Source: Pampus argenteus (taxonomy: Eukaryota; Chordata; Actinopteri; Scombriformes; Stromateidae). From it: DNA of 64,000 nucleotides. The stretch is taken from positions 10,404,001 through 10,468,000 of the forward strand of contig CM072879.1 in assembly GCA_036937835.1 (NCBI GenBank), written 5' to 3'. Position 1 is the first letter of the stretch. Every line of letters begins with the position of its first letter. The notes under the pieces are model-generated. The model did no database searches and was not told the DNA's origin. It saw only the letters and a list, made by a program, of their open reading frames with translations. Below, in pieces: positions 19,801 to 34,800 of the stretch. The position numbers were made by a program, and so were the translations under genes.

Positions 19801-22800
19801 TACAGGAGGCTTTAAGATTGATATTAACAAAATGTCAAAATCACATAAGGTTGTATTGTTGTTGTTGTGTCTGTATCTGGGCCCTAAGATAAAATCTAAG
19901 GCTCACAACAATAGAGTGTGTTCTTACTAACAAAAGCTGCCCAACCCAAGGAATCTGCTTACAGCATTGATAGTTTTCTTTCTCATCTTGATCCTGATGA
20001 TATGCATGTAAGCACAGATTTGATGAACTATCACAATCTGTTGCAATACAGCTATACAGGCAAGCTCTTCAGGGTCAATCCCCCCAGTACCTCATTTGAC
20101 AGCAGTGCTGTATATATAATACCCAGAGCATTAACTGCGATAAAAATATGCATATGTCTGTGAAAAGTTACATAAATTTAAATTGTAGTCAATTTATATA
20201 AATGTGCAGAGAATACATGATTAAATCGAAAATTTAATGAATCCACTGGAAAACTTCTCCTTTATTAGCTCCTTTTTGGAATAGTTTCAGTCAAGACATC
20301 ATTTGTCTGGCTCTTCACGGCATTAATTACACATGTCCTTCCAATCAGGCCATCTTTACTTGGAATTTGATTTTGGAACTAATCTGCTCAGTGGGTTTAC
20401 CGTATTTTAATTAATTTGAATTAGAGGAGCTGGTGTTGTCTGCCAGTGATGCACCAGTAGTGTCTCTCTTTGTCTTCCAATTCACTCAAACACATTTTTA
20501 ATTAAACTACACTTTTTACACACATTTTGAGCCAGAGCGAACAAATCAAAAAATACTAAATAATAGAATAATTTAAAGTAGACTGCCACAATCTCACCTG
20601 GACTATCAGGTGTGGGCAGGTTGCGTCTCCATAAAGACCAAGTGCGATCACGGGAAACAGCCAATAGCAGTTGTGCGTCGGGGGAAAAGGCCATCTGGGT
20701 GACGGTGAGGGTGTGGCACGGCAGCGTCTGAAGCTGGCGCCACGTTGATGTACTCCACAGCAGCACTGATGCGTGTTCAGCTTTGGATGCCTAGAGAGGC
20801 AGAAAAACAGTTTGAATCTGTTGACAAAACAGGGAATAAAAGGGCTTTCAGGAAAGAGGAATAATGCAAAGAAGGGGAGAGGAAAAGAGGAAATGTGGGG
20901 GAATGCAGGGTTAGGACGTAGGAAAGCCAAGTTTGTCTTCACAATCAAGGTCAAGACGAGGCAGGAACCATCAATGCCTGACTGACAAGGCATTTTAACC
21001 CGTGTATGCGTCCTGTGGTGTGGATATGTGTATGTAGTGTAAATATGTCATGAAGATTTTATGCTCTTTCCTATCAGTGGGGGTCATGTGGTCTTGACTG
21101 CGACATGGTCTCACCTTGCATGCCGACGCCACCACCGTTCTGGTGCTGTCAGATGCGAGGCAAAACATCTCAAAGCCGTGGCCGTACCTGGAGGAGACAG
21201 AGGGGGACACTCAGAGAAAAACCCTGAGCAGACTGCAAGATAACCGCCACACTGAACATGTACAGGGACAGACGGGTGAAGGCACAAAAATGAGGAGGTG
21301 GTGGGATGGACAAATTCCCAGAAAGTGCTCCCAGTCTGACAGTAAATTAAGTATGCTATTATTCTACAGCGTCACCCCGACAAGCTTCCAGGCTCGAGCC
21401 ATTGTCGCTCGCTGACAGGTAAGTAAGCAGACAGAGGGTGAAATTAAAAATTTGATCTAAGACGACCGGCCCATCTCCCTGACAGAGATGAACAACAATG
21501 ATGCTCCGGCTAATCATTCACAGCCTAATTAGTTTTAGCTTGCTGACTTATCACCTGGTTGTTTAAAATGTCAACAGACTACAAGCCAATGGAGAGAAAT
21601 TCCTCCATGGCCTGAAACCTTTATGCTGCAATTTGGCACGACAGCACGAGTATTATTTATGCCACAAAAAATAATTTGGCCACTTACTCATTTAATGGTT
21701 CTATTATGCAATAAATGATTCGTCCTCAATCAAAACGGAGGTGGAAAAATGCTTTTCCAACACATGCACACAATGCCCACACCTCAAATAAACGGCCACG
21801 CCATACGTCATGTTTATGGCTGATTGACTGGTAAATGATTTAACATTGGCCACAAATGGAGGCAATATATTCAGCCAGGAGAAGAGGCTCATCAGCTGGG
21901 TGATGAATAAGAGGAGAGCAACAACAGAGCTTTGGGGAAGTTCATCATTTTCAGATACAACAAATTATTTTGTGCAACAAACAAGCAAACATAATTCCAT
22001 CTGGATATGTTGCTCCAATGATAATAATATAGGAATTGAATCCATGCAATGAATTTGATTTTATGTTGCCTCAGAGCATCTTAGTTGACAGTGGAGTCTG
22101 GATATTGTTTATAACAGCAGGTAAGACAAGCTCGGAGGGTTTGGAGAGTCATTTGAATACTTACAGTTTCTGGACCTCAGGCCAGAGTGTGTTCTGGAGA
22201 AGATGATCCTCTGGTGGGGGCTCTGCACGCACACACACGCACACACACACACACACACACACGCACGCACACACAGTTAACCACAGATTTCAAAGTCTTT
22301 ACATAACTGTGATTTGAAAGGCCCTGAAAACTGAGCTGTTTTAAAATTCTAATACAACCAGTTTCCAATTTACTAAATGAGGATTACAACCAAGTGGCTA
22401 TTATAATTTCCCTCTTTTAAATCCCTGTACTGTTACCCCACAGAGTGACAGATAGAGCGCCAAACGTGTGCATGTGCCTATGTGACAGCCATATAAGTTA
22501 AAAGGAGAAAAAAAGACAGTATCAGTGCAACAAAGAGAGACATGGTGAGAAAGAGTGAACTAAAAACTAGAGTATATGCAAGACTGAGAACAGGATTGAT
22601 CGCCTGGAGACAATGTTCTCTCACATTCACATATAGCTATAATGTCTTTTAGCATTTAGCTTGTGTGAGATCCTTAGCCCTGCCATTTGCTGCTTTTTCC
22701 CCAAAAAAAGCAATTTTGAAACGACTGCAGCTTTATCTCCGATTGTTAACGGCTGCTGGCTTTGAGGGGGATCAGATCTAGCTGGGTGCCAATCCTCTCC

Positions 22801-25800
22801 CTCACACCGCATGCTGCATGTAATTGAAAGCTAACTACACTACTTGTGTATTTCTTATTGGTCATCGGCATCCCATTTTGCCTAATTATTCATTCATCTC
22901 CCTGCCTATGGTAGCCAACCAAACAAGTGAAAATGCATTAACGGCAGTCTCTGCACTTGTTTGCTCCCTACATAGCCTGGGGTCATAGATACTTAAACTT
23001 TGCAATCACATAAGCCTGCCTTCTAATTAGCTTTGCAGATTGTGGCTTCATTCATGCTGATGACAGCCCTTGACACCCTCTAGCCCAGGGGTTTTTAAAA
23101 ACGCAGCGCTACTCTCATCCATTTCCCATCTGACCATTTCCGACAATCAGCTTCCTTTTTTCCTTTGTATCTTGCATGATCTCTTCCTCTGTGTCCTCTC
23201 TACTTCTTAACTCAAAGCCATTTCTCTTCCCATCCATTTCATCTCACATTTAAGATTTCTTTTCAGATTTGCAGTGGTGTTGGAGCTGCGACTCATTTTG
23301 TAATAATAAACTTAATTTTCCTATGTTGTTCCTGCATTTTTTTTAACCTTCAGCTCACATTTCTGCTGCCTTTTCTTTTCTCCAAACGACCCTCCACCCC
23401 TTTCCTCTAATTTGTCTCTTGCTGTAATATCATCAGCCTCCAGGACACCTCAGGCTCTGTGGAGTCCAGGGAGAACAGATAGTAATAACTAACTGTCCGT
23501 ATGGCTGCATATCATTGACTCTTATAAGAACATCCAGTCACAGGCAGACAGGAGACTCTTAAATATGTACTGAGTCTGCTGAGAGAATTGCAATGAGGAA
23601 TATGAATCAGGCTATCAGACTGTAGAGGGAGACGGGGGTGCATTTTTGCTGTACAGTTATTTATCGTGGAGGTTTCAGTTGAATGAAGCTTTACTCAGAT
23701 GACTACCATGTTTTAGGGAAGATTATGTCATGTTGGAAAAACTGTAGTTCATGTAGGTGCACAGTACCAGTCAGGTTGAGCAAGTGGAAGTAAGACTCCT
23801 GGTACTGGTCAGATGCTTTGTTGAACTGCTCATCATCCTCTTTGTTTTTTGAGACAAGGTCATCTGTAATTTTAAATGAGATTTCTGTAAATATATTTGA
23901 ACAACATATCATATACAAGTAATAAAAATACTGAACAAACCATTAATTTAATAAGGTGTCTTAAACTACTGTATGGACTTCTTGGAAATTATTGCAAGAA
24001 ACAGCAAGTATTTTACCCTGAAACACAGCCTTGTTGGACAAACCCAAGGCAGGTGTACTGGCTCCTTCTGGAAGGTTGGCACAGTCCTGGCAATGAGCAC
24101 ACAGACACACATATACACATATAACTATGCAGGATTTTTAAGGAGGCCTGGCCATCTAATCAAGCACTTTTTTACAGCTGTACAACAACTGGCTCTACAA
24201 AGTATTTTTGAAATTTAATTGGGCACTCACACTTGATGTCAACAGCTTTTCTCTTGACATCCCAGAGATATTTGCAAAATTCTCCACAAAATTACGAGGT
24301 GCTTGAAACACCCGTAGGACCTTCTCGTCAGCGCCAGACACAAACTGAAACCTCCCGACCATTGCTAGACACTGCATGTCATATCCGTGGATCTGTGGCC
24401 GTGAGATTTCATGCCAGGTTGTCTGCAGACGAGAAGATAATGTAAAGATGCAGATGTGATCATGAAGGATCCCAACCAGCTTCATGTAGTTGGCAGGTGA
24501 AGATCAAGTGTCTCCACAGTGTCTTCTGCAGGACTGCTGCGAGCAATCAATTCCTTTCCTTCTATGAAAATCTCTAAAACTAAAGCCTACTAAAATTCAA
24601 TCACTGAACAGAGTCTAAACATAGTTTAACAAACTGCATCAAGCATTATATATTAGGCACTAACTGTGTCCCACAAAGATTAACACAACTGCTCAGTGTT
24701 AAAAGAAGAGGCACGTAGCAAGTGGGTTTCAGTAGATAAAAAGAAATGGTATAGCAAATATGTGAATGGTAAAGCACTCCTGTATCATAATAATAAGGTA
24801 GAGTGATAGTGCTTCATCTTTACTAAATGTGTATTCCTTATATACTACTAGAATAACAAAAAACACATTAAAACACTGTCTCTATTTGTGAGCTACGATG
24901 AACTTTCCACATTTTGGGCTGCATGTTAACGCGTCCCTCTCACATTTTTGCCATCTTGTTTCCTCCATGGAGTGAAGAGTCTGGTGGTCTGGTCTGAGCC
25001 CACACTGAGGATGAAATCCCCCTCAGGATCCCAGCTCAGGTCCTGCACTGCATTGAAATGACCCGATATCACAACCCCGGGTCTCCACTCTCCCTGGGAA
25101 GACAGCATTGTGATGTGTTTAGCGGCACATCTTTCAACCATAGATTTTTCTTTTGAAGCATCTGAATTAGTTAACACCTTCAGGATTGTGCTGGACTTTA
25201 AATTCACCTTTCAAGCAGGCATAACTGAAATGCAGTTATCTTTGAACTTACCTTTTGACTTCAGACCTCCGCTCTTTCTCAGAGATACCCAACAAAGACA
25301 CATGTGAAGCCAGTCAAATTGAGTGACAGAAGTGTGACACAGTGTGACTAATTACACTAATCACTGTCTCTCAGTGTAACCGTGTAGCAGCACAATGCCA
25401 CTGAATCTTAATGCAAACACATTTGCCATTGCAGCGCCTTCAGGAAAAAGTCATTTATTGTGCAAATGAAGGAAACGATTCCCACATGTATTGTAATTGA
25501 ACAAACTACATTATACTGATTTGAGAGTTGAGGTATCACTACATCCAGGAAAAGGACTCTCACCTCTTTGTTTTGGTCCTGGCACCAGAGATGTAGCGCT
25601 CCATGAAAAGCATGAGCAACGATCATGGAGCCATCCGGACTCATCTGGCAGCCATAGAAACCCAGAGTGTTGCCACCAACCTCCCCTACACGCACCTGGT
25701 GTAAAAGAAAAAAAACCAAACTGTGATGGGGTGATGATTACTGATTATCTGCCTGTCCAACACACTCATATCTGACATCAGGTGGAGGAAGAACATTTGG

Positions 25801-28800
25801 TTTCTAGGTCAGAGTTTCTTACTTGCTGCAGAAAAAGATGAAAGACATATGTGATAACATACATGTTCAACACATGGAGAAAATGCATCTCACCAATGTA
25901 GTTTTTTGTTTGTTTTAATAATATTTCTGAGAGATGATGATTTAGCACCTGCCCTCATCTTATATGAGATTCATATATTGGCGTAGGGTAGTCAAATCTG
26001 TTCTCAGTCTCTCACCAACATTTATTAACTAACAGCTCCCATAATGGTGGATTTAAACAGAAAAAACAGCAAATTAAGATGACAAGTCAGATGAGAAATT
26101 ATGCAAAATGAGACTCATTAGAGTTGAATAAACTGTGTTGTGCTTTTTTTCGAACAAAATACATTTATCTAATACAAAATGAAAGCAATTGCAGTGTGCC
26201 GTATCGTGTTAAAAAAACATAATCATGAACAATAGAAAAGTTAGAGAATACAAAAGGATTTACATAAATTGGATTTGGGTGAGAGTCTGTGACCTCTGTG
26301 GTCGGGAAGATTATATAGACAGTGTAAACCTTACATGGGGTGTGTCTGAAGGATAAGCCTCTACTGAAATTCCAGTCCAATTCCCGATCAGAACAGCGCC
26401 TTAAAACAAAGATCACCGCTTTGGGACTCGCATCAACTGTCCAATCTTTCTACTGATGGTCAAAGAAAATCTGTATTAAATGTTGAGGATTCAAATCACT
26501 AAATGAGGAAACTCATTTAGGTTTGAGTGCAAATTTAAAACTCTGTTTGAGGTCCTTAAGTCACATTATTGACTTCCTCAAAGTATTTTTTGCAGAATAA
26601 AGAAAAAAAAAAGAAGAAATAAACAAGTCCATTTAAACCAAACAGAAGTGTAGCAGGGGAAAAACAGATTAAAGAAAACCATTATATGAACAAAAGTTCA
26701 TTGGTACAAAAAAATGTAAAACTGAATTACAAACTGTATTCATTCACCCTTTCGCATTCGCATTAATATCCATAGAGAACAGAAATTACATACTAAAATA
26801 GGACAAACTAGATAATTCTCATCTTGTTGCTTGCATAACCAGTCGGATTCAGTGCAGGATCACAGAACGAGACAGAAATAAAATGAAAAATGTCAGAAAT
26901 TATTCAATATTTAGAAAATGTGGGTTGTGAAAATTCTTCACTCCATGAAGAGACAATTATACTAGCACTTAATCAGTCTTACCACTTACAATTGTGTCAG
27001 AAATCTCATCATCATCTGCTCAATGTCCATATTTCAATACTTACATAACTAGTCAAAGAAAAAAAACTATCATTCAAGGATTTTGCGAGTATTTGGGGAT
27101 CAGGCAATCTTCTCACTGCCATGAGGAATATAAACAATGACATTTTTTTTAAGACCTTGGAGGTAAACTGGGCCCAGAGGGGAGATCTATTCTAATTGAC
27201 AGCAGCGCCAACTCCAGAGAGTACTTACACTGCTCAGCAGCACTGTGGTCTGTATCCAAATATGAGTATATTATATCTCTTCTATCTTTAATTAGCTTGT
27301 GTCCTAAATGATATGGATGTTGGCTGTCAGGAAACATGAGAAGTGCTAAATTCCATCGCATATTAATAAAATCAATAGAGATACACAGCTTAGCCTGTTA
27401 TCGATTCTGAAAGCAGGTAGGTAAAGTCAGAGGATGTTTAGCTGCAGAAATGACCTGAGGCAGACTGCAGGAAAAATACACAAGAATGTGCACACATCAA
27501 TTATATGTTAAACAAACAGGCTGAAAAGCTTCACACCACAATCGCACATTAGCAGTGACACACACATATCTTCGCTCTTCGTTTGTCTACTGTGCATGGC
27601 AGTAAAGTGGTGTCCTCAATCATCCAGGCTTCTTAGGGAGCTTGCGTTGGTCATCAGTGACCTTCAAAATAACGCCTGTCTGCAGGCTGAAACACAGCGG
27701 AACTAATGACAGTGATAAAGGCACGCCTTCACTTTGAATGGCACGGTCCTTCAGCAATCCAGAGAGAGGGCAAGACGGTGCAGAAAGACAGTCAGTCAGA
27801 TAGAAACATACATGGTGAGATTGAGAGAGATTGAGATGCAACATTAGGTAGATTGATTTTAAAATTCTGCGCACAAGAGCCTGTCGTAAATCATGCAAAA
27901 ACTCACAGAAGCAAAAAGCCGTCATCTGTCTTGTTTACGAGGGAGGGAACAATATGGATGCATGATGTGCCTTATCAGTGGCCAGCGGGGGTATGGGGGG
28001 AGGAACGTAACAAGGACAGCAAAGAGAGGAAGGCATATATCATTCTTAGAGGGAGAGAAAGAGGGTGACTAGCACTGCATGATCTTAACCATACAGTGTG
28101 GAGCACAGGTTTTCAAATCTACATTTCTGGCTAGAAATACTGACCAACACAGGTTTTACTCTTTACTTCAATTTCTCTTGATGTCGTGCCGTAGAAATGA
28201 AAATAAGGGTTCGTTCATTATCGATTAGTCATTTGTTGTCTATAAAATGTAAGAAAATCCAACCAATATCGCAGAATCCAGAGACACTCAATTTACAATG
28301 ACAAACAGAAAAAGGTAGGTAATCACATTTGAGAAGATACCTGAATTGCTGCCCACATCACTGATCATATATTTTTACCTCATCGTTTTTGTGTTGTATG
28401 ATGAAACAAAAAGTTTCCTAGTTACACGTTAAGCACGCATGGAGCAACTTTTAAAATTTGGTGAATGCGAGTCCAATACTGCTATTATCTGCTGCTCTCA
28501 GATAGCTGCTAACTCAAAACAGTAAAGCTGCAAGCTGGTGATTGTTACTATGAGCAACATCATTTACATTATACCTAGTAATTCCATTAATTGTTAATAT
28601 AGAAATAGACAGTTTTACAATTAATTGAATATCAAAATTGTTGTTGATTAATTTTCTTTGGTTAAATAATAAAAATAATAATAATAATAGAGCAACATGA
28701 AATTGTTATTTTCAATCCTTACCAAAGTACCAGTGTAATTAACAGAAAGTCACCTATGAATCTTATTCAGAAATATTAACTCATTTTGTTTTTAGTGGCT

Positions 28801-31800
28801 TTTCTTGATCTGCCATGAGGCCAAGTGTAACTTGAAGAGAGTACACCAGTTGAGGTCTGAAAATAGGTTATCTCTTAAGCACACAAACACACACACAAAC
28901 TGACAATCCCTCCAGGCGTTGTGGTGACCCGCTGCGGTCAGTCTGAGATGTTAATTACCAGTGTGTCTCGTTAGTAAGATGTGCTTTAAGCAGCAGTGGG
29001 CCCTGGCCACCCCACTGCTAACCCTGCTCTCCATTAAATCTCACCAATTACTCTAATCAGAGTAAAAAAGTGAAGCACTTCTTTGTAAAAAAAAATAAAA
29101 TAAAAAATGTCTAATTAGGACTCACATGGCTGGTCATTTGTTGCTGCAAAATCTGCTCTGCCAAAACTACAACATCCCATAAAAAAATCCTTTTCAGATT
29201 ACACTCGAAATAAACTAAGGCCTTTAAATCTGTCTCACTTGTAAAGATGGGACAGCATGTAAATCCAGTTTAATTCACTGACATGTCATTGTTGCACACG
29301 TATATGTGTGTGCGTGTGTGACAGAACATCAAAGGTTAAGTTTCCTCAGTAGGCAGGAAACCTGTTTTTCAAAGGGTTTTGCTCTCTTATTTGAAAAGAA
29401 AAAAAAAACAGGTCAGAAGGAAATAGAGGAGGAGATAAATTGAGAGTAGACTCATTTACTATACACTTTCACATTAAACAAAAAAAAAAGGTTATTCCAG
29501 GTAAGTTTTTTCCTGCACATCAAGAGAAAAGCCTGAGCCAAGGACAGATTGGCTACACCAGACTTGATTTCAAAACACCCACTGCTGCTTTTCTGCCTCA
29601 GGTCAATATGTGACATCAGTGCTGGCGTCAGGCCCTAATCATTGTCCCTTTGTCAAGACAGAGAGGGGTTGGGGCTTTCATGGTTGCTCCTTTCTGTGCT
29701 CTTTGTTGCTAGTCACTGTGAATGTGAATCATGAGATCAAAGGTGCAAAAAAATGTAACCGATCAATTATGGAATCTTTCTCATCACCTCAGAGTGTGAT
29801 CACGCTCAAGGTACCTGCCATGGCAAGCCATTTCTATGCAATTATTATTAGATGTGTGGCGAATGATGGGACACATTTTGCAATGTCTTATTGGGGATGT
29901 ATAAGCATGCAAGTCTGCCAATGTTTAAGTGTCAGGGATGTGGAAAGGTAATCCGAGGTAACTCCTGAACCACCTGAGAATTTGTCAGAGAAAAAGCTGT
30001 GGGGCAGATGGGCAGAGAGCAGCTTTTTCTTCATCATCCACACTTGTGTTAAATTTAGCCCCCATTCTGGTACAACAGCAGCTGTTGGGAGCTCAGAGAG
30101 ATGAGGTGGAGGGGAGAGAAAGGAAAGGAGGAGAGAGATAATGTGAGGGGGGGGGGTAGGACAGGAGGAGAGAAAGAGGAAGACAGAAAATGACAGAAGG
30201 CGGGAGTGAAAGGGATAGACAGATCTTGGGGGAAAAAAATAATAAGGAGAAAGGCGGGCGCAGAGGCTATGACATGTCTTCTACTGGCCTCTCCATCCCC
30301 TGTCAGATGTGTTGGGGAACAGGCTGTAAAAGAGGGGGTTCAGTGTGAGTGAATGCTAAAAGGGAAGATGGGGGAGGACATCCTCAGCTTGTCTAAACTC
30401 AGAGTGGTGCACCAAGCTTAGCGCCGCTTCATCACTGTCTATCACTTCTATTCCTGACACCTCAATGTCAGGGAGAGTGGAAACCGACGCAGGGGCACTG
30501 ACAGCAGGAGAGAGGATACAGGAGGGAGGGCTCAAGCACTCCGGATCATGTCAAGAGCTACTGAAAGGGAAGCTAGCAGAAATAGAGTGTGGAAATCAGT
30601 GTGCAGGGCTGTATTTGCAAGCCCCCAGTTCCCCTCAGAGAGTGATTGATACCGTGTGTGTGGGGTCTGTTTATCTGCATGCATCCACTTTGAATTCAAG
30701 GGCGCACTCACCTGCTCCACCCAGACTCCAGATCCCTCCTCAGGAGCCCAGAGGATCATGGTTTTGTCCATGGAGGCAGAGAGCAAACTGAGAGGCTGTT
30801 GCAGCTCACCGCCTGCAGGGGGGGACAAAGACATGTGACCCAAAACAATGTCTACTTACACACTTGATATACATGTTATTAACCATTGTATCACATTTTT
30901 CTTTTGAATAGGTTGAAGCTTGAATAGGTAAAACTGACCAATATTTTACAATAAAAAGCCCCATCAACAAAACAAGGACCCTTCTGACCCCAGAATTACT
31001 GTGCTGAACCTTGTATTTTTTATACTTTTACTGCTATACAGTAAATAGAAAAATATTGATCAAGACTCCCACATGGTTACACTCGGTTGAGTAAGATACT
31101 GACATAATGTATTTAGGATCCCTGTAAAAAGATGCTGCACAGACAAGATTATTTTCCCTACAAAAACCGCAGAGCATTTTTATAAAAGGCATTCATCAAT
31201 GGATTCATTTTTATTTGAATGAATTCTGTTGTTCCATAACATTATTATTTTTCTTTTAACACTAATAAAAATATTTTTCTTAAGATGTAAAAAAATAAGC
31301 AAAACAAAAAAAATTGTGATATCAGTAATGACCAAAATAATTGTGACTGCCACTGCCCTCATAACCGTGCAGCGCCACTTATCCAAACATAATGATGTGT
31401 GGTGTTCACAAAAGCTGAGATGGGTGTGAAATGATCTTGATGTAATGAGCTTTTGAGACAACCAGAGTTTAAAGAGAAGGTTTAGCACATTTCTCAGCTT
31501 TCCCTTGAGGACTAATTAAGCCAATAACTTCTCCCATCCGCATTTTCCTAGAGATTGTCACCACCTATTGCTGACATTTGTAAGTAACAGCATTGCAAAT
31601 AAAGGGGAGGTAAACATGCCTCCTAGCTTTACATACAAGGCAATCCATTCACTTCCACAGGCTTGAAACTGAATCAGTGACTGAAATGATTAGAAGGAAG
31701 ATTATCCTAAAATTGGGCTTCATTAGTGACCAATCCCTTGCATGGTTTTTATTCAAGGTACCTTTGTAGAAAGGAGGCTGCCAGTGGACCCCATAGACCC

Positions 31801-34800
31801 AGTTCTCATGGCCTGCCAGGACTGTCTCAAGACACACAGCAAACACCGAACATGCACCTGTCGCAGCAAGATAAAGAGGTGAGTGAAAACTGTTATTTTT
31901 TTAAATTTATTTTTTTCAAACTTTTGATCCCTTTATGTTATCCCCTAGTTGTATTGGGCTAACTGCTTACAATTGCACATGTTCCATGAAAAACTGAAGC
32001 ACATGTTACACTGATGCAGGTAATCACTTTTGGAGCTCGGTAACTACTATGTGCGATTAAAAATCATCAAAAAGTGTCTCTCTCTTCATGTCATTCATTT
32101 GCACCCTTTATATAATCAAGCCTGCATGGCCCGCTTACCTTTGTCCTTCACTTCAAAAATGTCCTCTTTCATTTTGATGATGGTGTGATCGTCCTCTGTG
32201 CAGGCGTCTGTCCCAGACTTGGCACATAGCCTCCACACTCTGATGAGACAGTCCTGCGAACAGCTGGCTAATAACAGCTCCCCACCTAAACAGGTTAGAG
32301 AGAGAGAACCTCAAAACCTCCCCTACTGAAAGACATATTTTATCAGCTCTCAAATTTCGGCTCTATATGACATGTAGTGCTCAGTATAGACATTTTGTTT
32401 TACACTATTGCTTGAACAGTAATCTCAGGATTTAAGAAGAATGCTCCTGACTGTGACATGCTCAGCAGGATTACAAGCCAAATATACACAGACAGGTGGT
32501 AAACAAAGCACATGCCACGACCTCCGAGTGCACCCATCTCTCAATTTGTGCTTCAGGTTTAGTCCAGTGGCCAGTGGCATAGTTTTGCCAGTGCCAAGAC
32601 AAACAGTCATACTAAAAATTCCTCAGTTTTCCCCACCTAAGGCCTCCTAAATGCTGGAAGAGGAAGGCCATTATTATACGTCAATCATGAAATAATGACA
32701 TTGATGATAATGACAATGATGATTTGTTTTGGTGCATGCCTGAAACACTGCCAAAGCTACTTGCACTGGTGATTTTCTTGAGCCTGCAAGATGTTTTTTT
32801 TTTTATGTAACGCTGCATAATAATTTACCCATAGGCAACGAATAAAGTTTACACTTGAACTTATCTGAACTTGAATCATGAAAACTGAAAACACAACATT
32901 TACTTTATTCATGAAATTTTAAACATCCTAAGGTTGTTGTTTATTTGTTTCTTCTAAGTCTTTTTCCAATGTATATTGGATGTTTTAATTCTAATACATT
33001 TTAAGTGTGTAAAGGTTTTCAAGAGTGAAAAACTAGAAAGAGGTTAGTTTTGACGAGGAGAAAAAGGGAATATTTTGTCCTCATGAAATCACTGGTTGAT
33101 GAGAAACGAGCAGCTGATTCCACACTAGTTGTGGTTTTAATCTACTACAAAGACTGATGTACAGAAGATTCTGATATTGAAAACAAAATGATGGCAGAAA
33201 CACAAAAAGGAAAAAAGCATCCATCGTGCTCTGAACCCCAATATTTAACAGCTATGATAAAGTGCACCAGCAGTGCTGCAATTTGCCATCTGCCGAGTCA
33301 TAAAAGAACAGAATGATTTATTTAACTACTACCACAGTGGAGAGCAGATTTTGCCATTCCTATTGGGATATTTCATATAAACAAACTTCTCTGTGTCTCT
33401 TTGCTGGCTCATAGCTTGGCAGCATAGAGTAGGTCATAGATTATGAGTGGGACAGAGACACTGGTGGAGAGGGCTGGTTAAGGAGATGAAATAGCTTTTA
33501 CACAGCCAGAACAGCAGTAATGAAGTGCACTTTAAAAGGGTTACACAATTAGTAGAGCCTGGATTGAATACATGCGTTGCCATGTTGCTAGCATGAAACT
33601 GCGAATAGCACACTGGTTGCTGGAGTCAAGCTTCAAACAACTGGTTTAAAGGCTGGACACAGAATATAATTTTTAAAAAGTGAAATTTGGTTGGTTTTTT
33701 TTCATGCTTGCTTTTTGCTAGAAAGGAAGTTAAAGTGCACTTTCTCATCAAATTGGTGTACGTAGACATCTCATCCCTCCTCTCAGTATTCTAGTTAAAA
33801 TAACCACAGGTTTTCAGCCTTGAGAAGACAAAGACCACCATATTAGAAACAAGCAGGTAATGAGAATTGACCCCCATATATCCATTCAATTGTATCAAAC
33901 TTCAGTTGATTCTTACTATTCTATGCATGTATAAAACCCCCTAAACTATTTTTATTGAAGGACACATCTAGAACTGAAGTCTGTAGACATGCAAGCATAA
34001 TGGGGTAGTACAAGTGAATGTAAACCAGATTATACTTCTAAAACAGTTACACAACAAACAGTAGCACTCACCTATAGATGCCCATGCCACTCCACGAACC
34101 CAGTCTTCATGTCCTTGCAGTGTCATGGCTTTCTGGAGCTGTTGTTGGGCAATTTAAAAACAAAGAAAAGATCCAATGTTGTCCTTAGTTTAGAAAGTTT
34201 AGAAATTCAAATTAAAAAGTTGGGATAGCAGAATGAGTTGCCTTTGAGTGAGTATTGATCTGAGCTTACCTGTGTGTCAGACTGCACATACAGATGCACC
34301 CGAGAGTCATCACCCCCGCAGGAGAGTATGGGAACTGTGAGGGAAAAAAAAAAGATTTAGGACACACACACGAACGAACGACAGGCTGCATACATTTACA
34401 TCTTCAACTGGGTTTTTCTAAACAGGAACGAGGTGGAGAGGACGGATGCAAAAAAGAAAGGCAAAAATGACAAGACACTTCAAACGCAGACAGCATTTTG
34501 AATATGACATTTGGTTACAAGCACGAGTGCAGCGGTGCAAATTGAGATGGATGACATGAAAGGAAAAGCATGTGCTTGTGTGAGTGTTGCACAATTTACA
34601 GGATGTCTATGTAGGAACATCTTAGGCTTACCTCTGCTGCCTGGTAACAGTGCCAGAGAAACATCCATCATGAAACCGCTGCCAAATGATAGGGTATGGA
34701 TGCACTCAGCTGAGAAAACACATGTACACAGAATTCAACTTTCTGATACATAACTGGTCATTTTATTTGGGAAGACACCATGAGGTTAGGCCCAGTCCAC

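Noticed and set aside
24945..25207. Extension of elp2 exon 12 upstream into intron 11 as coding
   Set aside because: The frame is open, but a good acceptor at 25094 and the family alignment (exon starts at GEWRPG) support the shorter exon.
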